Assembly (NCBI GenBank): GCA_963764195.1
Contig: CAVXRG010000002.1
Location: 124,001 to 188,000, forward strand
Source of the DNA: JBDSSS01 sp963764195
Lineage (GTDB): Bacteria; Actinomycetota; Actinomycetes; Actinomycetales; Dermatophilaceae
Direction: 5' to 3'
DNA length: 64,000 nt
In this document: positions 9,447-18,671 of the stretch, one piece after another
Numbering within the stretch: position 1 is the first letter of the stretch
How the letters are laid out: every line of letters starts with the position of its first letter
Program-made: the position numbers and the translations under genes
Notes under the pieces: generated by a model
Databases searched by the model: none
What the model saw: only the letters and a program-made list of their open reading frames with translations
Told to the model about the DNA's origin: nothing

Positions 9447-9719
9447 TCAGGCGGAGGCGGTCTTCTGCGACTCCGCGTTGGTCTTGCACTTCTTGCCCAT
9501 CGCGTCGAGCTGGTCGCCCGCCGCGGTGACGACCTGGCGCTGGCCGTTCCAGTCCGACTGGAACTGCTCGGCGTCGGTGCCGCCCCAGTTGCTCTTGATC
9601 GAGGAGACCGCCCCGTTGACGGCCTCGACGATGCCGTCGAGCTCTCCCTTGTAGCCGACGAGCTTGTCGCCGGACGAGGACACCGAGTCGGCGTTCATGC
9701 CCTTCTTGTACACAGCCAT
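9447..9719 (-). CDS. WXG100 family type VII secretion target (second of pair)
   Basis: A 90-residue helical-hairpin protein with the turn motif W-G-G (SNWGGTDAEQF, about residues 44-54) in mid-protein, the hallmark of WXG100/ESAT-6-like substrates. No signal peptide. It probably forms an antiparallel dimer with itself or with the partner at 9771-10046, from which it is separated by 51 bp. I do not see the Y-x-x-x-D/E C-terminal export motif clearly. Last gene of the locus, ending at the shared terminator. Substrates of this class are exported by EssC/EccC-type ATPases, and one is encoded immediately upstream. Confidence 0.9.
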   Translation of the reverse strand: MAVYKKGMNADSVSSSGDKLVGYKGELDGIVEAVNGAVSSIKSNWGGTDAEQFQSDWNGQRQVVTAAGDQLDAMGKKCKTNAESQKTASA

Positions 9720-9770
9720 GGTCGAGATTCCCTTCGAGGTGGGTGGCGAAACGTCTGTCGTTGCGGTCGG

Positions 9771-10046
9771 TCAGAACTGCGAGGAGGTGTTGCGCTGCTG
9801 CTGGACCTCGCGGTCGATGGTCGACTTCATCTCCGTGAGCAGCTTCTCGGCCTTCTGCAGCTCCGGCCGGTGCGTGCCGGTCCACTCCTGCTCGAACTGG
9901 CGGGAGTCGTCACCCTGCCAGTTCTGCTTGAGCGACTCGACCTCCTGGTCGACCTTGATGATGAGCTTCTGGATCGCTTCCGCCTGGTGCTGGAGCACGG
10001 TCCCCTGTGCGTGGACCTCGTCGTCGTTCATTCCGAGCCAAGCCAT
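9771..10046 (-). CDS. WXG100 family type VII secretion target (first of pair)
   Basis: A 91-residue protein, almost all helical, with W-Q-G in the central turn (QNWQGDDSRQF, about residues 42-52), so a WXG100 protein distinct in sequence from its neighbour. The ATG at 10046 is preceded by a GAGAAGGAGAAG stretch. It opens the short downstream transcription unit, with its own promoter and a 22-bp palindrome upstream (10132-10180). Two dissimilar WXG100 genes in tandem suggest a CFP-10/ESAT-6-like heterodimer, though homodimers are possible. Confidence 0.9.
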   Translation of the reverse strand: MAWLGMNDDEVHAQGTVLQHQAEAIQKLIIKVDQEVESLKQNWQGDDSRQFEQEWTGTHRPELQKAEKLLTEMKSTIDREVQQQRNTSSQF

Positions 10047-10131
10047 GACTTCTCCTTCTCTCGTGCGTCCCCCGACTGGTGCGGGATGGTGTGTGGACCA
10101 GCCACGACGGCCGTCCCTTCCAACATGGTCG

Positions 10132-10180
10132 AAACTAGGCGAGCCCCGCGGGGGGTGTCGATGGGGAGCACTCCCCATCG
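10132..10180 (-). promoter_or_regulatory. esx promoter: 22-bp palindrome plus -10 box
   Basis: On the minus strand a palindrome (10159-10180; arms CGATGGGGAG and CTCCCCATCG around a CA centre) is followed after 21 nt by TAGTTT (10137-10132), a plausible -10. That puts the palindrome centre near -44. The identical 22 bp recurs at 31465-31486 in front of the PP2C gene with nearly the same spacing to its own -10. A transcription factor site is favoured over a terminator: the loop is only 2 nt and no T-run follows. Confidence 0.7.
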
Positions 10181-10218
10181 GCCTCCCCGCCACGCTCTCG
10201 CGCCGCCGTCTGCAGACG

Positions 10219-13200
10219 TCACGGCGCAGCCACCTGGAGCAGCTCGAACCGTCCCTTCTCCACGAGGAACCCACGGCCCGGGGGCAGCTCGGCCCGGTTG
10301 AGGGAGGGCAGGTTGGCCTTGAAGACCGAGAGGCCCTCGTTGCCGTCCGGGTGGAGGGCCAGCCCCGAGCGCGAGGTCTTGAGCAGTGCCTGCAGCCCGT
10401 AGCCGGAGCCGAAGAAGGCCGCCTCCCCCTCGGCGACGACGAGCTGGTCGTTGTCGATGCAGGCCTTGGCCAGCGCGGTGAGCGCGTTCTCCGCGCCCGC
10501 CGGGGCGAGGTCGTCGACCCGCTCGACGAAGACCGCTACCGGACGGGTGATCCGGCCCGCCTCGATGTCCTCGGTGAGCCGCTGGGCCAGGGCGGAGCAG
10601 GCCTCGGCGCCGACCGCGGTCTCGGTCCAGAGGCTCCGGACGAGCAGCTCGGAGCCGCGCCGCGGGGTGAGCAGGTAGAGGGCTGCAGCCGCGCTGAAGC
10701 GGTGCAGCCCCTCGGCCGTCGCCGCGAGCGCCGTGGTCCGGCCGGACCCCGACGGGCCGGTGATGATGAAGCTGCCCCGCGGGTCGAAGCCGTGCGGGGC
10801 CAGGGTCGAGGAGGCCACCCCGAGGACGGGTCGTCCGCCCTGCTCGGCCGGCAGGCTCGCGACGGGCACGACCTCGGCGAGGCTCTCGATCGGCGGGGCC
10901 GCGGTGACCCCCGCCTTGCGCGTCGCCGCGCCGAAGGCCCGGACGGCTGCGGCCTGGACCGTGACGTCGGGCGATCCCCCGAGGACCGCGACCTGAACCT
11001 CCGTGCCCGCCATCAGGCCTCGTCCGGGAGGGGAGGCCATCGTCAGCACGTCGGCGGGGACACCGAAGACGGAGTAGTCGTCGGCGGCGCTCATCCGCAG
11101 GATGACGCGTCCCTGCACGGCTGCGGAGAGGTTGGTCGGCAGACCGGTCCGCTGGTCGGAGGCGATGACGAAGTGGACGCCCACCGGGCGACCGTCCGCC
11201 GCGAGCCCCGCGAGCAGGTCGAGCCACTGGAAGCGCCCGCCGACCTCGTAGGCCTGCCGGAACGCGGTCATCCCGTCGATGAGGACGATGAGCCGCGGCT
11301 CGTCGGGGTCGCCGGCGAGGCGGCGGTAGTCGGTGATCGTCGAGGCGCTGACGCCCTGATAGCGGCCGGCACGCTCGTCGATCGTGGCCCGCAGCATCCG
11401 GAGCAGGCGGGTGACCCGCTCGTGGTCGCCGCCGGGGACGATCGAGCCGACGTGCGGGAGGGCCTCGAGCATCGCGAGGCCCCGGTTGCCGAAGTCGAGT
11501 CCGTAGACGTGGCAGGGCCCACCGCGCACGGTGTAGCCGGCGGCCACGGCGAGGGACCGCAGCAGCACGGACTTGCCCGAGCCGGAGGCGCCGTAGACGG
11601 CGATGTTGCCCTCCTTGTCGGGCCGGAAGGCGATCTCGGGCTGGGCCTGCCGGTCCGGGTCGTCGGCGACGCCGAAGACGAGCTCGTCGTCGCGGCGCCG
11701 GGTCGGCAGGGCGGCGAGGTCGTGGACCGGCGCGAGCTCGGGCAGCCACGGCTTGCGGGGCCGCGGGAGCTCGGCGTGCTTCGCGGCGCGGCCGAGGGTC
11801 GCGACGAGGCGCTCGATGTCGGTCGGGCCGAGGTCCGGGTGCTCCTCGGACCGGTCGTCCCGGGGCGGCTCCCAGACCGAGCCGGACCCGAAGGTGAGGG
11901 TCTCGACCCGCATGTCGGGCGGCGGGGGGACGTCGGAGGTCCACCCACCGGCATACGCCGTCTGGAAGGGGACGAGCCGCCCCGGCCCGGTCTTGGAGAC
12001 GGCCCGACCGGGCAGCGCGGGATCGAAGAAGGCGGCCTCGGTCGAGCCGAGGACGTCGTCGGAGTCGTTCTCGTCGGCCATCCGCAGGGCCACCCGGAGG
12101 TTGGTGTTGGCGCGGAGGTTGTCCTTGATGACCCCGGCGGGACGCTGGGTGGCGAGGATGAGGTGCAGCCCGAGCGAGCGCCCGCGCTGCGCGACGTTGA
12201 CGACGCCGTCGACGAACTCCGGCACCTCCTGGACGAGCGCGGCGAACTCGTCGACGACGATGATCAGCGACGGCGGCGCCTCCACCTCGCCCCGGCGCTC
12301 GAGCTCGACGAGGTCCTTGGCCTTGAACCGGGCGAGCAGGCGCTCGCGATGGTGCAGCTCGGCCGACAAGGACGCGAGGGCCCGGCGCACGAGGTGGGGC
12401 GAGAGGTCGGTGACGATCCCGACCGTGTGCGGCAGCTTGACGCAGTCACGGAAGGCCGAGCCGCCCTTGTAGTCGACGAGCAGGAAGGAGACCCGCTGCG
12501 GCGAGTGGGCCGAGGCCATCCCGAGGATCCACGCCTGGAGCAGCTCCGACTTGCCGGCGCCCGTCGTGCCGCCGACGAGGGCGTGCGGGCCGTCGCTGCG
12601 CAGGTCGACGGAGAAGGTGCCCTGGCTCGACTGGCCGACGACCGCACGCAGGTTGCCGGCCTTGCGGGGCAGCACCGCCGGCGCGTAGGGGCCGGTGAGG
12701 ATCGAGCGCGACTCGGACCACCGCTCGATGACCGCGTCCTCCGAGCCGGCGAGGTCGGTCCCGCTCAGCGACAGCAACGAGACCGCGCGGGGCAGGTCGC
12801 TCGCGTCCTCGACGGGGACGCCGGCGTCGATGACGGGTGCGAGCCGGCGGGCCGCGGCCATCGCCTCCTCGGCGGTGACGAGGTCGACGGAGACCGGCTG
12901 GACCTCCTCCCCCTCGTGGACGAAGCCCGCGAGCGAGGCGGGGTCGTCGACGACGACGAACGTGTGGCACGCGGCCGGCAGGAGGGTCTGGGTGGGCGCG
13001 ACCCAGATCACGACGAACCCGTGGTGGTGACCCCGCTCGGCGAGGGCGACGAGCCGGCTCCGGTCGATGGGCGCGTCCCCCTCGACGAGCACGACGACGC
13101 TGGGCCGGTCCGGTCCGCCCCGAAGATCGGGGCCGGGGGTGTCGGTGCCGGACCTGTCGGCGATGAGGTCCTCGAGGGCGTCGGCGAGGGCCGAGCAGGC

Positions 13201-14625
13201 GGGCGCAGAGGAGGCGAGGTGGGCCGCGTCGACGGGGCTGTGCGGCGAGCTCGTGTGGGGGAGCCACTTGAGGAAGTCCCAGTCGCGGGACGACCCACCG
13301 GAGGCGAACGCGCACACCGCGACCTCGGCCGGGGAGTGCAGGGCCGCGACCTGGAGCACGAGCGACCGGGCCGCGGCGAGGGCCCCGGACCGGGCTCCGC
13401 AGACCCCGACGGCGCCGGCGGTGAGCGGGCTCGCGACGACCGGCACGTCGGGGACGACGCCGAGCCCGGCGAGGCTCTCGGACACCTCGAACCACGCCTC
13501 CGCCCTGGACCGGCCGAGGGTGGGCATCGTGATCACCGAGCGGGAGGGCAGGGTGGCGAGGCCGAGACGCAGCTCGCCGAAGCCGTGCCCGTCGCGGCGC
13601 CGGGTCCACAGGACGGCGGAGCGGTCGCGGATCGCGGTGAGGCAGTCCTCCCCGCTCGGGTGCTCGCTGCGGCGGACGTGCCCTTCGGTCTCGACGGCCT
13701 CGCGGATCCGGGCCTGGAGCAGGGCGAGGTCCTCACGGAAGTCCGCCATCGCCGCGGCATAGGACTTGCGCTGCTGGCGACGGGCCTCCATGTAGGTGCC
13801 GGCCATCATCAGCGGCATCATCAGCATGAAGATGATCGAGAACGGGCTCTTCGTGATCGCGAACAGCACCGCTCCCATGAGCAGCGGCACGATCATCGCG
13901 ACGAGCGGGAGGGGGTTGGCCTGGCCGCGCTCGGGCAGGTCCGGGACCTGGAACTCCCGGCCGGCGTAGCGGGGCGAGACCCGCGGCGAGCGGGAGAAGG
14001 CCACGGTGCCGGCGTCACCGGAGAGCACGCCGCTCCCGGTCCGGGACGTCGCCGCGTCGGCACTGAGGTGCACCTCGAGCTCGGTGTCGCCGAGGCGCAC
14101 GATGTCGCCGTGCCCGAGCTGGGCGCGGGTCACCTGGGCGCCCCCCGCGGTGATCCCGTTGGCGGACCCGAGGTCGACGACCTCGACGACGTCCTGCACG
14201 ACGAGCTTGGCGTGGCGGCGCGAGACGGAGTCGTCGGTCAGGCGCACCTCGCAGGTCCGCCCGCGCCCGATGTATGCCGTCCCCCGTGAGAGCGGGATCT
14301 CGGTGCCCGCGTCGGGGCCCGACCGGATGTAGGCGACGGCGGCGGGCCGACCCCGCTCGACGAAACCCTCGCCGGCGCGGCTCACCGTGACCCGCAGGCC
14401 CGACTGGAGCCCCGACTCGGCGACCGTGGCGCGCGGGTCGAGGGCCCGGAGGTCCTGGTCGATCAGCGCGAGCGTCATCGCGGCCTCGGCCCCGAGCGCC
14501 CGGGACCGGTGCGGGTCCGAGGCCGCGAGGTGGGCGGCGAGGTCGCCGACGGTCGTCGCGGAGTCGGTCGTCGCGACGAGGTCGGTCTCCCGGTCGCCCG
14601 ACCTCAGCACGAACTTCAGCTTCAC
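10219..14625 (-). CDS. EssC/EccC-type FtsK-SpoIIIE secretion ATPase with FHA domain
   Basis: A protein of 1468 residues. Order: a roughly 90-residue N-terminal domain that looks ubiquitin-like/YukD-like (inference); an FHA domain about 110-160 with intact phosphopeptide residues (IGRGR, SRRH, SANG); a pair of membrane helices about 235-278; then three ATPase modules with P-loops GGTTGAGKS (about 685), YGASGSGKS (about 1011) and the weaker GPSGSGRTT (about 1290). Walker B-type strands LIIVVDEF and LIVLIDGM are seen in the first two. This resembles Firmicute EssC (FHA then TM then three ATPases) more than mycobacterial EccC. It should drive export of WXG100 proteins; the FHA domain implies control by Thr phosphorylation, matching the kinase and phosphatase upstream. 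The GTG at 14625 is set by AAGGA 6 nt upstream, and its GTGA overlaps the stop of the transglutaminase-like gene. Confidence 0.92.
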   Translation of the reverse strand: MKLKFVLRSGDRETDLVATTDSATTVGDLAAHLAASDPHRSRALGAEAAMTLALIDQDLRALDPRATVAESGLQSGLRVTVSRAGEGFVERGRPAAVAYIRSGPDAGTEIPLSRGTAYIGRGRTCEVRLTDDSVSRRHAKLVVQDVVEVVDLGSANGITAGGAQVTRAQLGHGDIVRLGDTELEVHLSADAATSRTGSGVLSGDAGTVAFSRSPRVSPRYAGREFQVPDLPERGQANPLPLVAMIVPLLMGAVLFAITKSPFSIIFMLMMPLMMAGTYMEARRQQRKSYAAAMADFREDLALLQARIREAVETEGHVRRSEHPSGEDCLTAIRDRSAVLWTRRRDGHGFGELRLGLATLPSRSVITMPTLGRSRAEAWFEVSESLAGLGVVPDVPVVASPLTAGAVGVCGARSGALAAARSLVLQVAALHSPAEVAVCAFASGGSSRDWDFLKWLPHTSSPHSPVDAAHLASSAPACSALADALEDLIADRSGTDTPGPDLRGGPDRPSVVVLVEGDAPIDRSRLVALAERGHHHGFVVIWVAPTQTLLPAACHTFVVVDDPASLAGFVHEGEEVQPVSVDLVTAEEAMAAARRLAPVIDAGVPVEDASDLPRAVSLLSLSGTDLAGSEDAVIERWSESRSILTGPYAPAVLPRKAGNLRAVVGQSSQGTFSVDLRSDGPHALVGGTTGAGKSELLQAWILGMASAHSPQRVSFLLVDYKGGSAFRDCVKLPHTVGIVTDLSPHLVRRALASLSAELHHRERLLARFKAKDLVELERRGEVEAPPSLIIVVDEFAALVQEVPEFVDGVVNVAQRGRSLGLHLILATQRPAGVIKDNLRANTNLRVALRMADENDSDDVLGSTEAAFFDPALPGRAVSKTGPGRLVPFQTAYAGGWTSDVPPPPDMRVETLTFGSGSVWEPPRDDRSEEHPDLGPTDIERLVATLGRAAKHAELPRPRKPWLPELAPVHDLAALPTRRRDDELVFGVADDPDRQAQPEIAFRPDKEGNIAVYGASGSGKSVLLRSLAVAAGYTVRGGPCHVYGLDFGNRGLAMLEALPHVGSIVPGGDHERVTRLLRMLRATIDERAGRYQGVSASTITDYRRLAGDPDEPRLIVLIDGMTAFRQAYEVGGRFQWLDLLAGLAADGRPVGVHFVIASDQRTGLPTNLSAAVQGRVILRMSAADDYSVFGVPADVLTMASPPGRGLMAGTEVQVAVLGGSPDVTVQAAAVRAFGAATRKAGVTAAPPIESLAEVVPVASLPAEQGGRPVLGVASSTLAPHGFDPRGSFIITGPSGSGRTTALAATAEGLHRFSAAAALYLLTPRRGSELLVRSLWTETAVGAEACSALAQRLTEDIEAGRITRPVAVFVERVDDLAPAGAENALTALAKACIDNDQLVVAEGEAAFFGSGYGLQALLKTSRSGLALHPDGNEGLSVFKANLPSLNRAELPPGRGFLVEKGRFELLQVAAP

Positions 14626-17222
14626 TGCGTGTCCTTCGTCGTCGTCCCTGATGCCGCCCGCGACCGGGTGCCCCACCCCGTGGTCACCTCGACCGGCCGC
14701 GCCGTCGCGCTCCGAGCGGGCCGGCGGAAGGTGGCCAGCGACAGGTCGCCACGCAGTCGGGCCCAGCGTCCCCGCTCGGAGCGGATCGCCCGACGGGCCG
14801 TCGCGACGTCGGCCCAGAAGGCGTCGACCTGCTCCGCGGTCGGCTCGTCGAGATCGAACACGTGCGTGTTCGCCGCCGTCGCCAGCGGGACGAGCGCCAA
14901 CACCGGAGCCGGGTCCGCCAAGGGCTCCCCCGTCTCGGTCGGCTGCGTCGGCGGCGTCGGTGGCGTCGGCGGCGTCGGTGCGGGGACGCCCATCAGGGCG
15001 CCGTCGACGACCGGGCTGACCTTCACCGGAGCGGGACCGCTGACGTGCTCCTCGAGGGCCCGGGCCTGCTCCAGCCGGGTCCCCTTGGCGGGCACGGGCA
15101 TCCGCAGGTCGCGGGCGGTGTCGACGATCTCGCGCCAGCCCCCGGTGATCCGGTGCGCCGGCGCCCCCGAGTCACGCCGGCGCCGGCGACGCAGCCACTT
15201 GGCGACGCGGATCGTGGCGTAGACGAGGAGCAGCACGAGCAGGGGTGCGAGCAGGAAGAAGACGAGGTAGCGCAGCCAGTCGGGCCAGCCACTCGGGTCG
15301 AGCGGGTTCTTGTCGTCCTTCGGGGGGTTCTTCAGCTGTGTCGCGTTCTGCGCCTGGTCGGGCCCCTGGAGCACGCTCGGCGGGTTGTTCGCCGCGGGCG
15401 GGGGGACCTGGGCGCCGGTCTTCTTCTCCTCGGACTTCTGGATCAACGTGTCCGGCTTCTTGGTGCGGTCGGGCAGGAACTGCGCCGGCAGGACCTGCTG
15501 CCAGGCGCCGTCGGCCCGGCGGACCTCGACCCACGCGTGCACGTCCTTGCCCTTGACCGTCCCGTCCGCCTCAGGGACCGCACCGAGGACCACGCGGGTC
15601 GGGATGCTGAGACGGTTGGCGGCGAGGGCGAGCGCCGCCGCGTACTGCTCGTCGTCACCGGCGAGCTGCGTGGACTTCATGAACTGCGTCATCCGCCGCA
15701 GGCTGTGGCCGGGCAGGAAGACGTTCTGCGTGTCCCCCGGGGCGCCGCCGTCGGTGTAGGCGCCGTCCTGCAGGGCCTTGGCGATGGCGACGACCTTCTG
15801 CCAGTCGCCGTCGACCCGCCCGGTCCAGGCGTCGAGACGCTCGTCGAGGAAGGTGAGGGACTGGGTGTCGACGAGGGCGCCCTGGCCGGTGTCGACGGCC
15901 CCGGGCAGCTCGGCCGGGACGGGGCTGACGAGCGCGGTCACGGCATACGTGTCACCGGCCCGGAGGCGGGTCGGGAGCACCCCGGTGTTGGTGTCGGTGT
16001 TGAAGCGGAGCTCCTCGGCGAGCTCGTCCGCCCGCGCTCCCCCGAAGGCGAGGCCGGTCACCGTCCCGAAGGTCGGCAGCCAGACGTCGCCGTAGCCGTC
16101 GGCGGGGACGGAGACGGTCGCGGTCACCTCCCGGCCGGGCCCTTGGGCGGTGACGTGGCTGCCGACCTTGCGGAAGCCCGCGCCGGTCTCGTCGTCCCCG
16201 AGGTTGGCGACGTTGCCGGCGCCCCAGACGAACCCGTCGTAGGAGTCGAGGGCGGCGATGCGGACGGGGACGCCGGACGGCAGGCCCTCGACCCGGAGCA
16301 GGGTCCGGTCCCACAGCTTGGCCGGGTTGGGCTCGGTGTACTGCCGGAAGCCGGCGAGCGGGCTCGGGTACTGCGAGACGTCGGTGGGCGGCACGAGGGC
16401 CGTGCGCAGGACCGTTCGGCCGGTCGGGTCGGCGCCGGGAAGGTGGGGGCCGAGGGCGAAGCCCGCGACGGTGGCGAGCGCGAGCAGGCCCGCCGTCGTG
16501 ACCGCCCGCGTCGTGCGGCCGGCACCGTTCTGCAGGGCCGGGCGGTTGCGGTTGCTGCGCACCGCCGCCCAGCCGATCGCGACGAGACCGAAGACGGCGC
16601 CCTGGAGCAGCAGGGCCGCGGGCGTGAGCGTGCCGAGGGCGATCGAGAGCACGAGCAGCGCGACGGGGGCCACGAGCGCGAGCACGGCGCCACGCCAGCG
16701 CCGCGCGACGGCATACGTCGTCGCGGCGCCGACGAGACCGAAGAGGAACGGCAGGGCGAGGTAGGGACCGCGAGAGTCGACGGGAGGCAGCGCGGTGAGC
16801 AGCTCCTTCCAGCCGGGGACGGCCATGTGGACGAGCGTCGCGAGGCTCGAGCCCGACGGGACGACACCGGCGATGAGGTCCTCGCGGACGGCAAGCGGCC
16901 CGCCGAGCAGCAGGTAGGCGGCGGCCACCGCCAGTCCGGTGACGATGGCCGGAGCGCGGTAGGTCGCGGTGACGTGGGCGACCAGGACGCCGAGGAGCAG
17001 TCCGCCGAGGCCTACCCAGAGCCAGCCGAGCCCGAAGTACGTCGTGCGGAAGCCGACGAGGGCGAGCGCGACGAGCCCGGCGGTGAAGCCGGCGTCGACG
17101 AGCTGGCCGGTCGTGGGGCGCAGCCGGCCGAGCCGGGCGGTCAGCCGCTCGCGAGCCGACGGTGGTCGGCGCAGGGCCGAGGGCGGGGGCGCGGGGATGG
17201 GCCCCGGGGACGTCGTCGTCAT
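14622..17222 (-). CDS. transglutaminase-like membrane protein (PFNA 'tgm'), catalytic Cys missing
   Basis: An 866-residue membrane protein. About five or six helices occupy residues 40-230, followed by a large extracytoplasmic part with the transglutaminase-core fold about 480-590, one more helix near 660-685 and a cytoplasmic tail. In the core the usual G-x-C motif reads GDDEQYAAAL, so the nucleophilic Cys is absent. The His motif survives as DVHAWVEV, but the later Asp segment reads WQQVLPAQF. Hydrolase or crosslinking activity is therefore unlikely; a binding or scaffold role fits better. TgpA/DUF3488-like architecture. It overlaps the DUF58 gene upstream (ATGA) and the EssC-like gene downstream (GTGA), so the three are translationally coupled. 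Confidence 0.88.
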   Translation of the reverse strand: MTTTSPGPIPAPPPSALRRPPSARERLTARLGRLRPTTGQLVDAGFTAGLVALALVGFRTTYFGLGWLWVGLGGLLLGVLVAHVTATYRAPAIVTGLAVAAAYLLLGGPLAVREDLIAGVVPSGSSLATLVHMAVPGWKELLTALPPVDSRGPYLALPFLFGLVGAATTYAVARRWRGAVLALVAPVALLVLSIALGTLTPAALLLQGAVFGLVAIGWAAVRSNRNRPALQNGAGRTTRAVTTAGLLALATVAGFALGPHLPGADPTGRTVLRTALVPPTDVSQYPSPLAGFRQYTEPNPAKLWDRTLLRVEGLPSGVPVRIAALDSYDGFVWGAGNVANLGDDETGAGFRKVGSHVTAQGPGREVTATVSVPADGYGDVWLPTFGTVTGLAFGGARADELAEELRFNTDTNTGVLPTRLRAGDTYAVTALVSPVPAELPGAVDTGQGALVDTQSLTFLDERLDAWTGRVDGDWQKVVAIAKALQDGAYTDGGAPGDTQNVFLPGHSLRRMTQFMKSTQLAGDDEQYAAALALAANRLSIPTRVVLGAVPEADGTVKGKDVHAWVEVRRADGAWQQVLPAQFLPDRTKKPDTLIQKSEEKKTGAQVPPPAANNPPSVLQGPDQAQNATQLKNPPKDDKNPLDPSGWPDWLRYLVFFLLAPLLVLLLVYATIRVAKWLRRRRRRDSGAPAHRITGGWREIVDTARDLRMPVPAKGTRLEQARALEEHVSGPAPVKVSPVVDGALMGVPAPTPPTPPTPPTQPTETGEPLADPAPVLALVPLATAANTHVFDLDEPTAEQVDAFWADVATARRAIRSERGRWARLRGDLSLATFRRPARSATARPVEVTTGWGTRSRAASGTTTKDTQ

Positions 17223-18661
17223 CGGCCGAACCCGGCGACGAGGAGGGGCCGCAGCTGGTCGAGGCGGGAGAGGGTGAGGATGACGAGCCCGGCGACGTGC
17301 CGGATGCCGTGGTCGGCCCGGGGGTCGACGATGACGACGACGGTGCGGACCTCCGGTGGGAACTGCCCCGCAGCGCGCTGGATCTCGATGAAGGGGCGGT
17401 GGGGTCCGGTGACGAGGAAGCAGGTGCTCGTGTCGGGGGCGAGGTCGGTGCCGGCCAGCGCCGTCGCGAGCAGATCGACCGGCCCCGGGCGGACCCGGGA
17501 CATCGCGTCGAGGGCCAGCTGCGGGACGACCCGGCTCGCGCTCTGGTCTCGGCAGACGATCGTCGCGTCCTGCTCGTCGAGCAGGACGCGGGCCACGATC
17601 GAGGAGCCGACCGAGATGGCGGTCTCCACGTCGGCTTCGGTCTCGGACGGGGCGTTGGCCGCGGCGACGTCGCGGGCGGCCGGGTCCGCGACCCCCGGTC
17701 GGGCTGAGCGCCCGTGACCGGACGGATACTGCTCGGGGTCGGCGTCGACGAGCACGGTCACGTGGGTGCGGCGGGTGTCGAGGAACTGGCGCACGAGCAG
17801 GCGTCCGGCCTTGGCCGAGCTGCGCCAGTGGATGTGCCGGCGGTCGTCGCCCGGCTGGTACTCGCGCAGGGCGTGGAAGGCGAGGTCGCTCATCGACACG
17901 TCCTCGGTCGTGCTCCCCTCGAGGTCGCGGAGCAGTCCCGCCCCGAGGGGCTCGAGCGCGACGGTGCGGGGGTGGACGTAGAGGGTCGTCCGCTCGGTCC
18001 ACCGCAGGGTCCGGCGCATCAGCCCGAGCGGGTCGCCCTGCACCGTCGTCGCCGGGCCGACCTCGATGACACCGCGCCGCGAGGTGGGCACGAGGAACAG
18101 CTCCTCGTGGGCGTGGCCCGGGGTGAGCGGGGGGAGGACGAAGCGCGCGGCGGACAGCCCCACCGGCAGCTCGACGAGGATCGGGAGCATCGGCGTGCGG
18201 GCCTCGTTCGTCACGACGACCCGACCCGTCGCGGGCTCGCCGACGACGACCCGGCGCGGCTCGACCTGGGCCACGATCGAGACGCGGGTGCGGCCCACGG
18301 CGAGCAGGAAGCAGATCGCGACGAGCACGAGGGCCGCCCCGGCGACCATGAGCAGCTCGGTGAAGCCCCACCACGCGCCCCCCACCCACGTCGTGACCCC
18401 GAGGGCGAGGATCGTCCAGCCGAGCGGCGACACCCAGCCGATGACGCCGGCGACCGGTGACCACACCGGCCGGGTGCGCCCGGACAGATCGGACGCCCCG
18501 CGGGTGAGGGGGGCGGTGACGCGGCGCAGCCGTCGACTCGTCGTCCCGCCGGCCACCGTCGACGAAGCGGCCCGGCGCGGCGAGGGGGCAGGGCGCGACG
18601 AGGGGGCAGGGACGGGGGCCGGGGTCGGGTCGGGAGGGACCCGGTCGAGCTGCTCGGTCAT
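17219..18661 (-). CDS. DUF58 domain protein (PFNA)
   Basis: A 480-residue protein with a Pro/Ala-rich N-terminus and two membrane helices about 95-140. An extracytoplasmic or peripheral beta domain follows, then the DUF58 signature about 260-300 (LREYQPGDDRRHIHWRSSAKAG). DUF58 proteins have a VWA-like fold and almost always sit beside a MoxR AAA+ ATPase and a transglutaminase-like protein, as here. The ATG at 18661 lies 10 bp after the MoxR stop; the end overlaps the transglutaminase-like start. The exact biochemical role of the family is not settled; assembly of or chaperoning for surface complexes is the usual inference. Confidence 0.9.
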   Translation of the reverse strand: MTEQLDRVPPDPTPAPVPAPSSRPAPSPRRAASSTVAGGTTSRRLRRVTAPLTRGASDLSGRTRPVWSPVAGVIGWVSPLGWTILALGVTTWVGGAWWGFTELLMVAGAALVLVAICFLLAVGRTRVSIVAQVEPRRVVVGEPATGRVVVTNEARTPMLPILVELPVGLSAARFVLPPLTPGHAHEELFLVPTSRRGVIEVGPATTVQGDPLGLMRRTLRWTERTTLYVHPRTVALEPLGAGLLRDLEGSTTEDVSMSDLAFHALREYQPGDDRRHIHWRSSAKAGRLLVRQFLDTRRTHVTVLVDADPEQYPSGHGRSARPGVADPAARDVAAANAPSETEADVETAISVGSSIVARVLLDEQDATIVCRDQSASRVVPQLALDAMSRVRPGPVDLLATALAGTDLAPDTSTCFLVTGPHRPFIEIQRAAGQFPPEVRTVVVIVDPRADHGIRHVAGLVILTLSRLDQLRPLLVAGFGR

Positions 18662-18671
18662 GCGATCGCCC

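Noticed and set aside
10159..10180. Palindrome considered as the terminator of the EssC-like gene
   Set aside because: A 2-nt loop is sterically poor, no T-run follows, and an identical copy with the same distance to a -10 box exists upstream of the PP2C gene. A dual role is not excluded.
9664..14289. A 1541-codon open frame on the plus strand opposite the EssC-like gene
   Set aside because: Low-complexity Arg/Gly/Glu composition without motifs; the opposite strand encodes three P-loops and an FHA domain.
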